Shown: in pieces, positions 1-9,256 of the stretch
How the letters are laid out: every line of letters starts with the position of its first letter
How positions within the stretch are numbered: the stretch's first letter is position 1
DNA from: a virus
Length of the DNA: 50,896 nucleotides
Strand: one strand, 5' to 3'
IMG/VR virus record: IMGVR_UViG_3300042287_000617
Span: 1-50,896 of that record
Position numbers and translations under genes: made by a program
Notes under the pieces: generated by a model
Databases searched by the model: none
The model's input: the letters and a program-made list of their open reading frames with translations, nothing else
What the model was told of the DNA's origin: nothing

Positions 1-1042
1 CATTGCTTAGTGTAATACCAGTACTACTAGTATATTCACTCTTGCCAACAATGTCTTTATCTACATTGAGATATGTATTAGATTCAATATCAGCTATAAC
101 AAATCTACCAAAAGCATCAGGATTAATTAGACCTTGATAATATAATGTATCAGGAGCATCGTAGGGCACTGTGAAGGTCACTGTGCCATTTTCAGTACCG
201 TTGTTAATTACACCTTTTTTATATTCTAAGGCTGCGCCGGATGCAGCTGGTTCGAGATATTCCCAATCTTCACTATCTAATGTGATGGAACTGCCGTCTG
301 CGGGATTTATGTCTCGGCGTGCTCTATATAGTTTAGTATCATACACTGCTAGATTGCCTGCAAGATATGGATAATTAGGTTTAAATATCAAACTTCCTGT
401 GTCATAATTCGTACGAATACTAAATCCTTCACCAGGAGCATTAACTCTAAATTTATATGTCTGTCCTCGATATAATGTTAGAGTAGGATTATTGGTATAG
501 GCATCTGGAGTAAACACAAAACTGTTTGCAGTTGTACTCAATACTACTTTATATGTACTGTTGACTGTGGCGCTTTGTCCATATATTGAGACACTAGGCG
601 GCCCGCCGGGAACCCAATAATATTCGCGATAATTGATGAACTTGTCCCAGGCAATAGGCGGATTCCAGGCATAGTGCTCCTGGCTAGTAAGTTTGTCGTC
701 ACGTTCATCTGTATTACCAAAGAATTTTAATTGATTTTTAAAATCAATGTAATCATAGAAATTTTCAATCTTATCCTGATTTCGATATATCACTCCAGGT
801 TCTAACTGATAAGCACTTCTTAATGTAGCATCTGTATCTAGATATAGATCGTTACCATTATAAGTTTTGCCAAACCTTCGACCGACATATCCTGTAATTT
901 TATCCAATAATCCTGGTTGAACTAAAGGATCTACTACGCCTGCAAGAAATTTATCGTTAGCTTCTGTCTGAAAAACTTTAGGTAGAAGTTCTACTGATTT
1001 TCTTATAGGTAGTTTACTGAAAGGAAAAAATTTATCTGACAT
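1..1042 (-). CDS. gp7-like baseplate wedge / large virion protein, N-terminal part (3' end outside window)
   Basis: I translated the minus strand from the ATG at 1042; the frame stays open for 347 codons to the left edge, so the C terminus is missing. The start follows the gp6 stop by one base. The N terminus (MSDKFFPFSKLPIRKSVELL) and the stretch LPKVFQTEANDKFL resemble the large protein encoded after gp6 in marine T4-like phages, where T4 has gene 7; the equivalence to gp7 is inferred. At about residues 180-320 lies a beta-rich, cupredoxin-like segment (TLTLYRGQTYKFRVNA ... NNGTENGTVTFTVP), a module I know from several cyanophage tail proteins. An insertion of about 65 residues separates its two halves. 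It is the last visible gene of the baseplate operon and probably builds the wedge around gp6. Confidence 0.6.
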   Translation of the reverse strand, partial: MSDKFFPFSKLPIRKSVELLPKVFQTEANDKFLAGVVDPLVQPGLLDKITGYVGRRFGKTYNGNDLYLDTDATLRSAYQLEPGVIYRNQDKIENFYDYIDFKNQLKFFGNTDERDDKLTSQEHYAWNPPIAWDKFINYREYYWVPGGPPSVSIYGQSATVNSTYKVVLSTTANSFVFTPDAYTNNPTLTLYRGQTYKFRVNAPGEGFSIRTNYDTGSLIFKPNYPYLAGNLAVYDTKLYRARRDINPADGSSITLDSEDWEYLEPAASGAALEYKKGVINNGTENGTVTFTVPYDAPDTLYYQGLINPDAFGRFVIADIESNTYLNVDKDIVGKSEYTSSTGITLSN

Positions 1043-1043
1043 A

Positions 1044-4000
1044 TTAATAGGTAGTAGATACCACACTGGTTATAGCAGAACCAACTTCAGCTGCTGTGAT
1101 AGCTGTGACTATCTCAACATCTGTGACCGTGGCTCCACTGATTAAAATTTCATCCGATCTGCTCTGTATCTCAAACAGGCTTCCGAATGATTGACCACTT
1201 TGTTTTGGACATATAACTATGTTACTGATATCAGGTGCTGTAGAATTTAGTATGTAGGTAGTAAGTTCACCCATATAAAATCTATCACCGAAATCCCAAT
1301 TGCTAATGTCGAAGAATGAGTTTATTGCTGAGATAACTCGAACTTTAAGATCGTTATCATTAATAGATTGTCCAGGATTTTTAACCACTTTAAATATGGC
1401 CTGTAGTTTAGGATCTGCTTTTGAACCAAACAACACCTTATATTTTACTGTATGATAAATGATTTCGTCACTGATAGATTTAATCGCAGATAGGTTGGCT
1501 CCAAACGTTGTTCTTAAACTGTCTGTGCTGGGAGGTTCTGGTGCAGTTGCAGTGCCGCCTGCAAGATAAATCCTATATGATTCATCATAGGATCTGGTTA
1601 ATAAAAACACGTCAATGATATTGCTAGAGCTTGGATCTATTCTGCGATCCACGCTGGCATTATGAATATACTGAAATTTAAGATTTCTTCGACCAATGTT
1701 AGCTCTGTATGATCTATCAAGATCAAATGTATTAGTGCTTCGATTCACTGCTTTAACAACATCTTCGTCAATGGTATAAAAATAGATCAATTGTCCGTTG
1801 GGATAAGTTGTTGCATCAGTGAAATCAACTACAGATTCTTTTTCTCGAATTAATATTAGATTATCCGAGTTATCTACTAACTGATAATCAGTTGTGCCGT
1901 ATTGATCTACAGTTTCCTTAAAAAACAAATAATTTAACGCTGTGTCTGCGCCAACTATCTGTTCAAATGAATCTGGATTATCTATGACTCCGTCGTCGTC
2001 GCTATCTTGAAAACTTAATTTTATTTCCGTGGTACTTTCATATCCATCATCAAATTTAATAGTGTCGCTAATTTCAAAGGGCACGTCTTGCCGTAATTCT
2101 GTGATAAACCCGCTGTCGGTATTGATCCCAAGTACCTTGACCTGATCTTTTACCACAGCACCTAATTGGTCATTATAACGTTTTTCGTTGGTATCAAAAT
2201 AAAAACGATTCTGCATAACGCTGCCAAACACATAACTGAGTCGTCTTAGTCTAACTACATATCTATCGGCTTCTTTAACAAAAGCTACTAACCATGAACT
2301 ATCTGCATTTGTGTTAGTTACGTCTCCCGATTTTCCTAGACTAAAATCGCTGGTTAGGTTAATATTAGTAGCGGTAACAATCTTCCAGGTCGACGAAACC
2401 GATTCATATCTCAATCCAAAATTTAAATTCTGAGAGCATTGATTAACTATTTCTGTTTCTAACGCAGCATCTAAATCATTAATAAATCTAGGCACAATGC
2501 GATTTGCCACTGCACCTGTAGGCACAGCGTCACTAAATGTTACCGCCCCTAGTCCGTTGGTCAGCACACCTCTACCAGCATTAGTACCGTCGCCTGCCAC
2601 AGACACTACTTTAGTCCAAAGCCTATCGCGTTGCTCTGGATCTTGAGAATTGATAGCTACTAATTTACCTTTTTTAAATGCTAGTCCGGCGGGTGCCGTA
2701 AATTTAATTAATGCTCCGCTGAGCAGGTATTTCAAACTAGAAGTAGAATACGTACCTACTTTTAACAGTGAATTATCCACAACATTCTTGAAATAGCCGG
2801 TAGGGGTTGTAGAAGTAACGCTTTGCCATACCGTGTTATTATCTGTGAAAAGAATACGATCAAATTTTGTAAAATAAAAATTATAAACATCTGCGTCTGT
2901 GAATTTTGGTTCTACGCTTTGCCGAAGAAAATTAATTACATCGACTCTATTGTTAAATCTAAATCCAAGAGTTTCTTCACTTTCTTGTTTATAGATATAT
3001 CCATCATCACAAAACACATTGATACTTGAATATTTCCCAGATGCATCAATGATATCAAAATTTCTACTAATACCGCTGGATGTTCTGTTAATGGATTTAA
3101 TCTTGACTATATTTTGGCTGCTACTTAACGGTGCAAGATTATAGTCTTCGGCAGTGATCATTCGATTCTGCGTATAATAAACTGCTGGAGCATTGGTTCT
3201 CACCGAATCTATACTTTCAGTTGCAGCTGAGTTCGCTACTGTAGATTGAAGAGCTAGTCCTACTGTTAAGGTATGCTCTACTCCTGATTTATTAAAATAA
3301 CTAATACTAATATTGATGCCTCTAAGTTCATTGGGACTGATGGTGTAGGATAATCCGTTACTAGTTCTATAAAATACTCTGAAAGAACCTTGTGGTAGAT
3401 TACCATATACTCCGTCAGCAAAAACTAGATCAACGGTATCATTTTCTTTAGTATTAACTGCATATATGTTTCTAATGTTTTGTTCTACGCTATTATAGGC
3501 AATATTGTTACCTACCAGCGTACTAACTTTAGTCCACTCTTCTAATTGTGCTCCTGCACTGTTTAATGAAAACAGCCATACATCGTCGTTGTTGATGTCG
3601 GCCGTATCGATGGCGATTTTTTCGTTAGGAGTTGGCACCCCTATACCAAAATCAGCTAGGGCTAGTGTGCCCTGTTTGAACATCAGGAAAAATCCGGTGT
3701 TGGGACTAGCAGGTCCTGTGCCATCATTTCTATATACAAATCCTAATTGATTGCCAGGCACAGGAGGTTCTTCATAGATATTTTCACTGTTCTTAAATGC
3801 GGTGGAAACTAATTCAAACAGCATGCCTCTAGCAGCTACAGTCTTGCTGAAAGAATAGATTGGCACATCTGTGCTGGTAGTTCTAAATCTATATTGTTCT
3901 GTAGGTATACCTTGTATGGTCGCTGAACCTTGGCTGCGACCAAATTCTGTGTTGTCGGCCATTGCTGAATTTAAAACTAAAATAAATTGCTCAAGCCAAT

Positions 4001-4451
4001 TGGTGTTTGTTGGATCATTCCAGCTGACTATCTGTTGTGCGAGATTACGTCCGTTACTGTCTACAATATCTTCTGTAGTAGTCACCGAAGTAAATTTTAA
4101 CAGTCCTTTAGCAGCAACGTTTCTCTTGGCGTTATAACTAAGCATTCGAGCAATTCGCAACACGCTTTCTTTGGTCTCAGCTAGTTCGATAAAATTCTCT
4201 CTGCTGGCTAGATCAATACGAAATGCTAGACTCTGGCCTAAAAATGCCACGGCATCAATTAGTGCTAGATATTCAGATGACTCAATATAGTCGTTGAAAT
4301 CTTCTGGATAATTTTCTCGCAGATAAGTGATTATAACCCTGCGCAGATTTTCGAAGTCATAGCTTTTGAAATCAGCGTTTCTAAATGTCTGATAGATTCT
4401 AGTCCAGTCTTGGTTTAGAATTAGATTATTTTGTCTACTTGTAGTGGTCAT
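1044..4451 (-). CDS. 6: Baseplate wedge protein gp6
   Basis: This 1135-residue protein is recognised by its N-terminal region (NADFKSYDFENLRRVIITYL, then YIESSEYLALIDAVAFLGQS), which is typical of T4-family gp6. In T4, gp6 forms the wedge ring that holds the baseplate together and changes shape on sheath contraction. T4 gp6 is 660 residues, so this form is much larger; the extra length lies in the middle and C-terminal half, which is rich in beta-type sequence and looks like inserted domains. The C-terminal part (SINDNDLKVRVISAINSFFD) fits the Baseplate_J-like end of the family. A TATAAATA octamer lies 18 bases upstream of the start, so the gene has its own late promoter and is followed at once by the gp7-like gene. 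Confidence 0.9.
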   Translation of the reverse strand: MTTTSRQNNLILNQDWTRIYQTFRNADFKSYDFENLRRVIITYLRENYPEDFNDYIESSEYLALIDAVAFLGQSLAFRIDLASRENFIELAETKESVLRIARMLSYNAKRNVAAKGLLKFTSVTTTEDIVDSNGRNLAQQIVSWNDPTNTNWLEQFILVLNSAMADNTEFGRSQGSATIQGIPTEQYRFRTTSTDVPIYSFSKTVAARGMLFELVSTAFKNSENIYEEPPVPGNQLGFVYRNDGTGPASPNTGFFLMFKQGTLALADFGIGVPTPNEKIAIDTADINNDDVWLFSLNSAGAQLEEWTKVSTLVGNNIAYNSVEQNIRNIYAVNTKENDTVDLVFADGVYGNLPQGSFRVFYRTSNGLSYTISPNELRGINISISYFNKSGVEHTLTVGLALQSTVANSAATESIDSVRTNAPAVYYTQNRMITAEDYNLAPLSSSQNIVKIKSINRTSSGISRNFDIIDASGKYSSINVFCDDGYIYKQESEETLGFRFNNRVDVINFLRQSVEPKFTDADVYNFYFTKFDRILFTDNNTVWQSVTSTTPTGYFKNVVDNSLLKVGTYSTSSLKYLLSGALIKFTAPAGLAFKKGKLVAINSQDPEQRDRLWTKVVSVAGDGTNAGRGVLTNGLGAVTFSDAVPTGAVANRIVPRFINDLDAALETEIVNQCSQNLNFGLRYESVSSTWKIVTATNINLTSDFSLGKSGDVTNTNADSSWLVAFVKEADRYVVRLRRLSYVFGSVMQNRFYFDTNEKRYNDQLGAVVKDQVKVLGINTDSGFITELRQDVPFEISDTIKFDDGYESTTEIKLSFQDSDDDGVIDNPDSFEQIVGADTALNYLFFKETVDQYGTTDYQLVDNSDNLILIREKESVVDFTDATTYPNGQLIYFYTIDEDVVKAVNRSTNTFDLDRSYRANIGRRNLKFQYIHNASVDRRIDPSSSNIIDVFLLTRSYDESYRIYLAGGTATAPEPPSTDSLRTTFGANLSAIKSISDEIIYHTVKYKVLFGSKADPKLQAIFKVVKNPGQSINDNDLKVRVISAINSFFDISNWDFGDRFYMGELTTYILNSTAPDISNIVICPKQSGQSFGSLFEIQSRSDEILISGATVTDVEIVTAITAAEVGSAITSVVSTTY

Positions 4452-4469
4452 TTCGAGTCCCTATGCCAA

Positions 4470-4477
4470 TATTTATA
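4470..4477 (-). promoter_or_regulatory. Late promoter TATAAATA for gp6
   Basis: On the minus strand the octamer reads TATAAATA, identical to the T4 late-promoter consensus recognised by gp55. It sits in the 42-bp gap between gp25 and gp6. An AGGGAC ribosome-binding sequence follows before the gp6 ATG. Confidence 0.7.
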
Positions 4478-4493
4478 TTATAAAATAAAGTGG

Positions 4494-4934
4494 TCATATT
4501 ATGATATTATTAGTTTTATCGAAATCAAAAGACATGCGTTCATTTACGTTGAAAGGAATGTACACTATGTCGGCTTGTATGCGAATTCCTTGGTCCGTAC
4601 TGTCTATAGTCACAGTGTTCACCGAAATTCTTGGATCGTAATTTATTATGGCTTCAACGTCTTTGGCGATGATCTGCTTGACATCTTCGGTAAAATTTTC
4701 AAACAACATATCCCAAATCACTGTGCCGAAATCTGGATTTTCTAATTTCTCTCCTTTACGGATATAGAAATGATTAATCAAATCCTGCTTGACTAGATCA
4801 ATATCATAGAGTTTGTAATTTCTTGAACTCTGTTGACTACTAAATCCTTTGTACAAAAAAACTCCTAGATTTTTTTCTGTTGTAACAGCGGTATTATTAG
4901 CTACTGTTTTTTGATTATAAAGTTTATTTGCCAT
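4494..4934 (-). CDS. 25: Baseplate wedge protein gp25
   Basis: This is a 146-residue member of the GPW/gp25 family (T4 gp25 is 132 residues). The diagnostic stretch is RKGEKLENPDFGTVIWDMLF at about residues 56-75, followed by a helical segment ending in an EAIINYDPRI motif and a short beta strand. In T4, gp25 joins the gp6 dimer and starts sheath assembly. It follows gp5 after a one-base gap and precedes gp6, as is usual in marine T4-like phages. Confidence 0.9.
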   Translation of the reverse strand: MANKLYNQKTVANNTAVTTEKNLGVFLYKGFSSQQSSRNYKLYDIDLVKQDLINHFYIRKGEKLENPDFGTVIWDMLFENFTEDVKQIIAKDVEAIINYDPRISVNTVTIDSTDQGIRIQADIVYIPFNVNERMSFDFDKTNNIII

Positions 4935-4935
4935 A

Positions 4936-6534
4936 TTATGCGTCCCTATCTGTGTTATCAGGAGTTAATTGCGCAGGAGCCAAATGTTCATGCAACGGCC
5001 AGGGTTCGTGCATAGGAATCCTTTTCATAAAACTCTTAACTATTCCTGATTGATATCTCTTGTCCCAGCCTGCGGTGGTGCTGGTTGCTACGTTATCTCT
5101 GAGATCATAAGGTCTTACAAAGTCTGCTGTCGCGGCAGTTTCCGAATTATTAGGTCCGTTGAGATTGATTTTTGAACCATTCATTTTTAATTCTGATGTC
5201 GAACCTACGCTGATGTCGCCGGTAGCGGAAACTTTGAGTTCTGTATTAGTAGCGATGTCCATGTCATTGTTGGCCGAAATTTTAAGTTTAGCCCCTACTA
5301 GAATATCACAATTGGCTCCTACTGTGAGCTTGGCATCGTTGTTGATCAAAAACTCCATGTCTGTGGCAATTTCTGCATGCCACTTTCCTGATTCTGTTCT
5401 AAAATTCATGTTGCGGCCAGCTTCAAAATTAATGTCTCTGTCGGCACGTATGTTAAGATCAGTAGCTGTGTGTATGCTGACACTGTCTTGTGCATAGATA
5501 TCTATCTTGCCATTGCTGGTCATTTCAATCCAAGCAGTGCCTCTAGCATTGCCTATGTAGATTAGATCTTCCGAATTATGTAAAAGTATCTGATGACCAG
5601 TTCTAGTTCTCACTCTGAAATATTCATTGTAAGGAACTGTGGCTTCTCCCTGTGAAATTCTACGCTGAACTTCTGGATCTAAAAGGTCAACATATTTCAC
5701 TGGACCTTCTGCGGCTGTTTTTTCTCTGTGATAACGATCGTCGCCGTCGTCCATGACTAGCTGTGTGCCACCTAATCTGCTGATAGGTAGTGGTGCAGAC
5801 TTGCTGTCTTTTTTTCCTATCACTGCTTTTTTAGCATTAGTTCTGCGATCGACTGGGCCGGGAGTTGAAATACCAAACACCATACCTGGTAGTTCTCTTC
5901 TAGGTGATGACGAACTTGTTCCACGAACATCATCTTCTAGTAATCCTTGCTCTAAAAATCTATCAGCAATAGGATGTACAACTCTAGGAATTTTTTCTGG
6001 ATCTATTTCTTGCTTCTCACCGTTGATACGTTTGTTTATTTCTGCTACAGGTAATGGCAGTTTTGTGTTACCGTACCTAGCTTTATCTTCTGCATCTAAT
6101 GCATTTATTTTAGATCCTGCAATAGCCGGAACCATGTTATTAATATAACGGCCAGGAACACAGGCAAACCAATAGCCCTGTCCAGGATCGCCATCCACAA
6201 AAAGCACTAACACGTTAACACCGACATCTGGAGGCACGAACCACATGCCGTAGCTCTTCTGTGTATCATTGAATCCGTCGATGGTAGAACTAGTACCATC
6301 ATTCTTGCCCATATATTCAAACCCTGTGTAACCAAAGAAGGGCGGAGCATATTTTACTATATGTAATTGACTGTCATCTCCAGGGTCATTACCTTGATCT
6401 TTAAGTAATGTCACTTCCAATGATCCCATGAAAGTTGGATCAAGATGACTGATCACCCTTGCAAGATATATACCTTGGGTGAGACCTCCTGACTTTCCTT
6501 CTCCTTCAGCTGAAGGACGACCTAATTCTGCCAT
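4936..6534 (-). CDS. 5: Baseplate hub spike protein gp5 (no visible lysozyme domain)
   Basis: This 532-residue protein begins with a gp5/VgrG-type OB fold (about residues 17-140: YLARVISHLDPTFMGSLEV ... WFVPPDVGVNVLVLFVDGDP). The C-terminal third (about 330-460) is a run of short beta strands of the type IDIYAQDSVSIHTATDLNIR and DINFEAGRNMNF, matching the triple-stranded beta-helix needle of T4 gp5. T4 gp5 carries a lysozyme domain between these parts; here the region of about 150-310 shows no lysozyme catalytic signature and is rich in charged and proline residues. The protein probably forms the membrane-piercing spike without cutting peptidoglycan. It lies 3 bp after the hub gene. Confidence 0.85.
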   Translation of the reverse strand: MAELGRPSAEGEGKSGGLTQGIYLARVISHLDPTFMGSLEVTLLKDQGNDPGDDSQLHIVKYAPPFFGYTGFEYMGKNDGTSSTIDGFNDTQKSYGMWFVPPDVGVNVLVLFVDGDPGQGYWFACVPGRYINNMVPAIAGSKINALDAEDKARYGNTKLPLPVAEINKRINGEKQEIDPEKIPRVVHPIADRFLEQGLLEDDVRGTSSSSPRRELPGMVFGISTPGPVDRRTNAKKAVIGKKDSKSAPLPISRLGGTQLVMDDGDDRYHREKTAAEGPVKYVDLLDPEVQRRISQGEATVPYNEYFRVRTRTGHQILLHNSEDLIYIGNARGTAWIEMTSNGKIDIYAQDSVSIHTATDLNIRADRDINFEAGRNMNFRTESGKWHAEIATDMEFLINNDAKLTVGANCDILVGAKLKISANNDMDIATNTELKVSATGDISVGSTSELKMNGSKINLNGPNNSETAATADFVRPYDLRDNVATSTTAGWDKRYQSGIVKSFMKRIPMHEPWPLHEHLAPAQLTPDNTDRDA

Positions 6535-6537
6535 GTG

Positions 6538-8955
6538 TTATCCTTGTCCTAAATCTCTATAATATCTAAAACCTGTTCTAGTCGGTGCTTGATTAGAAGT
6601 TGTTCTAGTCGATACTGTGCTTTCTGTTGATGTTGAACTGTTGTTAGAAGCTAGTTGTGTAGTGGGGTTCCCATCATCTATAGGGCTAGTACTCGGAGCT
6701 TCCTGTTCTTTAATGTCAATAGCCCCAGCATCGGTAGGAGTTACTGTGCCCGAACGGTCTTCATCAGTTACTTCTGGTCCTTGAGGTCCTGGCATCCTAA
6801 TACATTTGAGTTTTTGTTTCCATTGTCCATCAGAAAAAGTGTTTTCACACATCACAACTCGGTATATGCCGCCGAACGGACTTTCTTTACCGGCCTGTGA
6901 AAAATCATACAATCCAGTTGTTTCATTAATATCGGTCGGAGTTCGAAATGTTAGATAGATGTAAACATTGCCACTTTCATAGTTCATGGTTCCGTCGTTG
7001 GTAATTTGGCTGTTAGGTGATGGAGCGTCTGAAAAATAATTAGCTATTCCGCTGTCTACAAGCCAATAAGGATCTCCGAGTATTTCAAGATTTACAGTAA
7101 CCAAATCAGCACTGTTACCGCTGAGAAAGGCCTGTTGAAAAGTTTCTGCTATGTTCTGTTCTACTGTCTTATCAGAATTACCACCTTTGTAGCCCTTTAA
7201 CAGTTTAGGATCTCGTTTAGGTCTAGCTCTACCTAATTGAGCCGCCTGTGCGGCCGGTGTGTTACCCTGGCCAACACCTGTAGTAGCATTTGTTCTTTCT
7301 GCAGGTTTTTGATCCTGATTAGCAGTTTTAGATCCGCTATTTTCTGATGAGGGATTGGCACCAGTATAGAATAAATTATTGATTTCTATATCAAATCGTG
7401 TGACGTCAACATTTTGTCCAGTATAGATATATTGATACTCCTTAACCACTGATTTCATTAATTCATGATATCCCACAGGAGCAGAACTAGGATTAGCAAA
7501 TATAGATTGATGTATAAAGTAGGGCACTACTCTATAAGTAATTTTTTTAGCGTAATCTCCTATTAACGGGTCATATTCTAAAAGTTCTATCTGTGCATCT
7601 AATTTAAACCATTTGATATATCCTTCTGGAGTAGGTTTTTCGTTAATGGCATTAAATGCATATTTAGAACTCAACACTATCTGATTAATAATAGAAGTCA
7701 GCGACTGTCCTTGTCCAAATTGAAAAGCTCGTTGCTTAGGATCTATAGTCATCCCATCTCTTTTCACTAATCCTGTTTTTTCATCTATACTGTCTCCAGC
7801 CCGTTTAAAAATATTAGCGCCGCCTCTCAATTGATCGAAGCCGAGACTAGACCTTCCTATATCATTAATCGGCAAGTTTGACACATCTGCTTCTACACTA
7901 ACTCCAGAACCAAACAACTCAATGTCTCCCTCGTTTTCTTCTTCGACAGGATCTATTGTAGCTGAATTTCTCTTTTCTTTTTTTCCTGCAGAAGAATACC
8001 AAGTGCTACTGGTTTGAGGGAATTGTATAACATATCTATCAGGATAAACAATACGCTCTGTTTCTTTTAATTTTTGTTCGTTACGATTTAATACCGCTGT
8101 CAACCCGTCTGGACTGGTCTGTAAAACTTCAGCTACTACGCCTTGTCCTTTAATATCTCCGGCTATTTTTAAATCGTTATAGGTTGTATTAATAGCATCT
8201 GAAAATGCCTGATGATTGTATGGAATGCCTTCTACTTTATAATTAGAACCCGCTTCAGTAACTGTAAATTTCATAGAAACCAACTTCATCACAAAGAATT
8301 TTGGTTTGATTGAACTTATAGGTACTCCCAGTTCGTCGAACCCTTTGATATCCATTCTTAGAACATACGGACAGTTGTCAAGGTAACTGAGATATCCAGC
8401 CTTTATTGCAGCATTCTGCATGCTCTGTAACAACAGTCCCATAGATTGAGGTTCTATAATTTCAAAACTAAATTTTATGGCATTACTGTTTCCAGTTTTT
8501 TCATTGGCTCCGATAATGCTGTTCATAACAAAATTATTAATAAAATATTCCGGAGCTCCGAATAAGGTGTTCACACGTTGGTCATCAAATCTTCCACCGG
8601 AACTAAACACAACATTTTTTAATTCACTGGTACTATTTCTATATGATGCTGGATCATTAAACTGCTGAGGAGTCAATGCGGCCAGCGTCCATAATATGGT
8701 GCTGGTGGCAAACTCTTCCATAGGATTAGGAGTTAAAGATGGTAAATTTTTTGTTGCAGCTGAAGATAATTTTTTTGGATCAGCTGCTATACTGCTTTTA
8801 CCGTCCTGAATAGGATTAGTCGCTCTGGCAATCAAATTTTCTGTGGTGCGAAACACTGAATTTATATTAAAGCCAGCAGCAGTATCAAACGGGATTACAG
8901 AAGTTCCGTCTGGTTTTTTAATTTCTAAAATTCTTCCTAGTTCTCTTAACGCCAT
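6538..8955 (-). CDS. Large baseplate hub protein (gp27-like, inferred)
   Basis: This 805-residue protein is encoded directly upstream of gp5. No motif identifies it outright. Residues of about 150-260 (SFEIIEPQSMGLLLQSMQNA, then PYVLRMDIKGFDELGVPISS and VSMKFTVTEAGSNYKVEGIP) look like the beta-barrel hub fold of T4 gp27 and related tail hub proteins, and the place next to gp5 fits because gp27 is the gp5 partner in T4. A low-complexity Gln/Asn/Thr/Pro segment lies at about 545-590 and the last 80 residues are a Ser/Thr-rich tail. T4 gp27 is only 391 residues, so the protein is about twice as long. It could instead be a marine-specific hub subunit. The gap to the gp53-like gene is one base. 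Confidence 0.5.
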   Translation of the reverse strand: MALRELGRILEIKKPDGTSVIPFDTAAGFNINSVFRTTENLIARATNPIQDGKSSIAADPKKLSSAATKNLPSLTPNPMEEFATSTILWTLAALTPQQFNDPASYRNSTSELKNVVFSSGGRFDDQRVNTLFGAPEYFINNFVMNSIIGANEKTGNSNAIKFSFEIIEPQSMGLLLQSMQNAAIKAGYLSYLDNCPYVLRMDIKGFDELGVPISSIKPKFFVMKLVSMKFTVTEAGSNYKVEGIPYNHQAFSDAINTTYNDLKIAGDIKGQGVVAEVLQTSPDGLTAVLNRNEQKLKETERIVYPDRYVIQFPQTSSTWYSSAGKKEKRNSATIDPVEEENEGDIELFGSGVSVEADVSNLPINDIGRSSLGFDQLRGGANIFKRAGDSIDEKTGLVKRDGMTIDPKQRAFQFGQGQSLTSIINQIVLSSKYAFNAINEKPTPEGYIKWFKLDAQIELLEYDPLIGDYAKKITYRVVPYFIHQSIFANPSSAPVGYHELMKSVVKEYQYIYTGQNVDVTRFDIEINNLFYTGANPSSENSGSKTANQDQKPAERTNATTGVGQGNTPAAQAAQLGRARPKRDPKLLKGYKGGNSDKTVEQNIAETFQQAFLSGNSADLVTVNLEILGDPYWLVDSGIANYFSDAPSPNSQITNDGTMNYESGNVYIYLTFRTPTDINETTGLYDFSQAGKESPFGGIYRVVMCENTFSDGQWKQKLKCIRMPGPQGPEVTDEDRSGTVTPTDAGAIDIKEQEAPSTSPIDDGNPTTQLASNNSSTSTESTVSTRTTSNQAPTRTGFRYYRDLGQG

Positions 8956-8956
8956 A

Positions 8957-9256
8957 TCACACTCCTAGAAACTTTGATAGATTACTTTTCTTAGGCAGAT
9001 ATATGGCTGTGCCTGGTCTGAAATCGTAGATAGGATCTTTTATCACTGACATATTTCTTTGCACAAATACCCACCATAATTTAGGATCCCCGTAAAGATC
9101 ATAGGCTAATAAATCCGGTCTGTTACGATATTGATTTTCAATCACATATCTAACATCGTCTGCTTCAGAAGGCACTGGACGAATATCTAACAGTTCCAGA
9201 TAAAAATTATTTTGTTGGGTGTTGGCCCACGGACTTGCTTTAGAATATTTTGCCAT
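8957..9256 (-). CDS. 53: Baseplate wedge protein gp53-like
   Basis: This is a small 99-residue protein. Its centre, YRNRPDLLAYDLYGDPKLWW (about residues 44-63), matches the conserved core of gp53 (in T4, the stretch around YGNPQLYWVL). It is followed by DFRPGTAIYLPK, which resembles the end of LysM-type tail proteins such as phage P2 gpX. T4 gp53 (196 residues) joins adjacent wedges in the baseplate; only the core is present here. The ATG shares its last base with the stop codon of the upstream gene, giving tight coupling. Confidence 0.65.
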   Translation of the reverse strand: MAKYSKASPWANTQQNNFYLELLDIRPVPSEADDVRYVIENQYRNRPDLLAYDLYGDPKLWWVFVQRNMSVIKDPIYDFRPGTAIYLPKKSNLSKFLGV

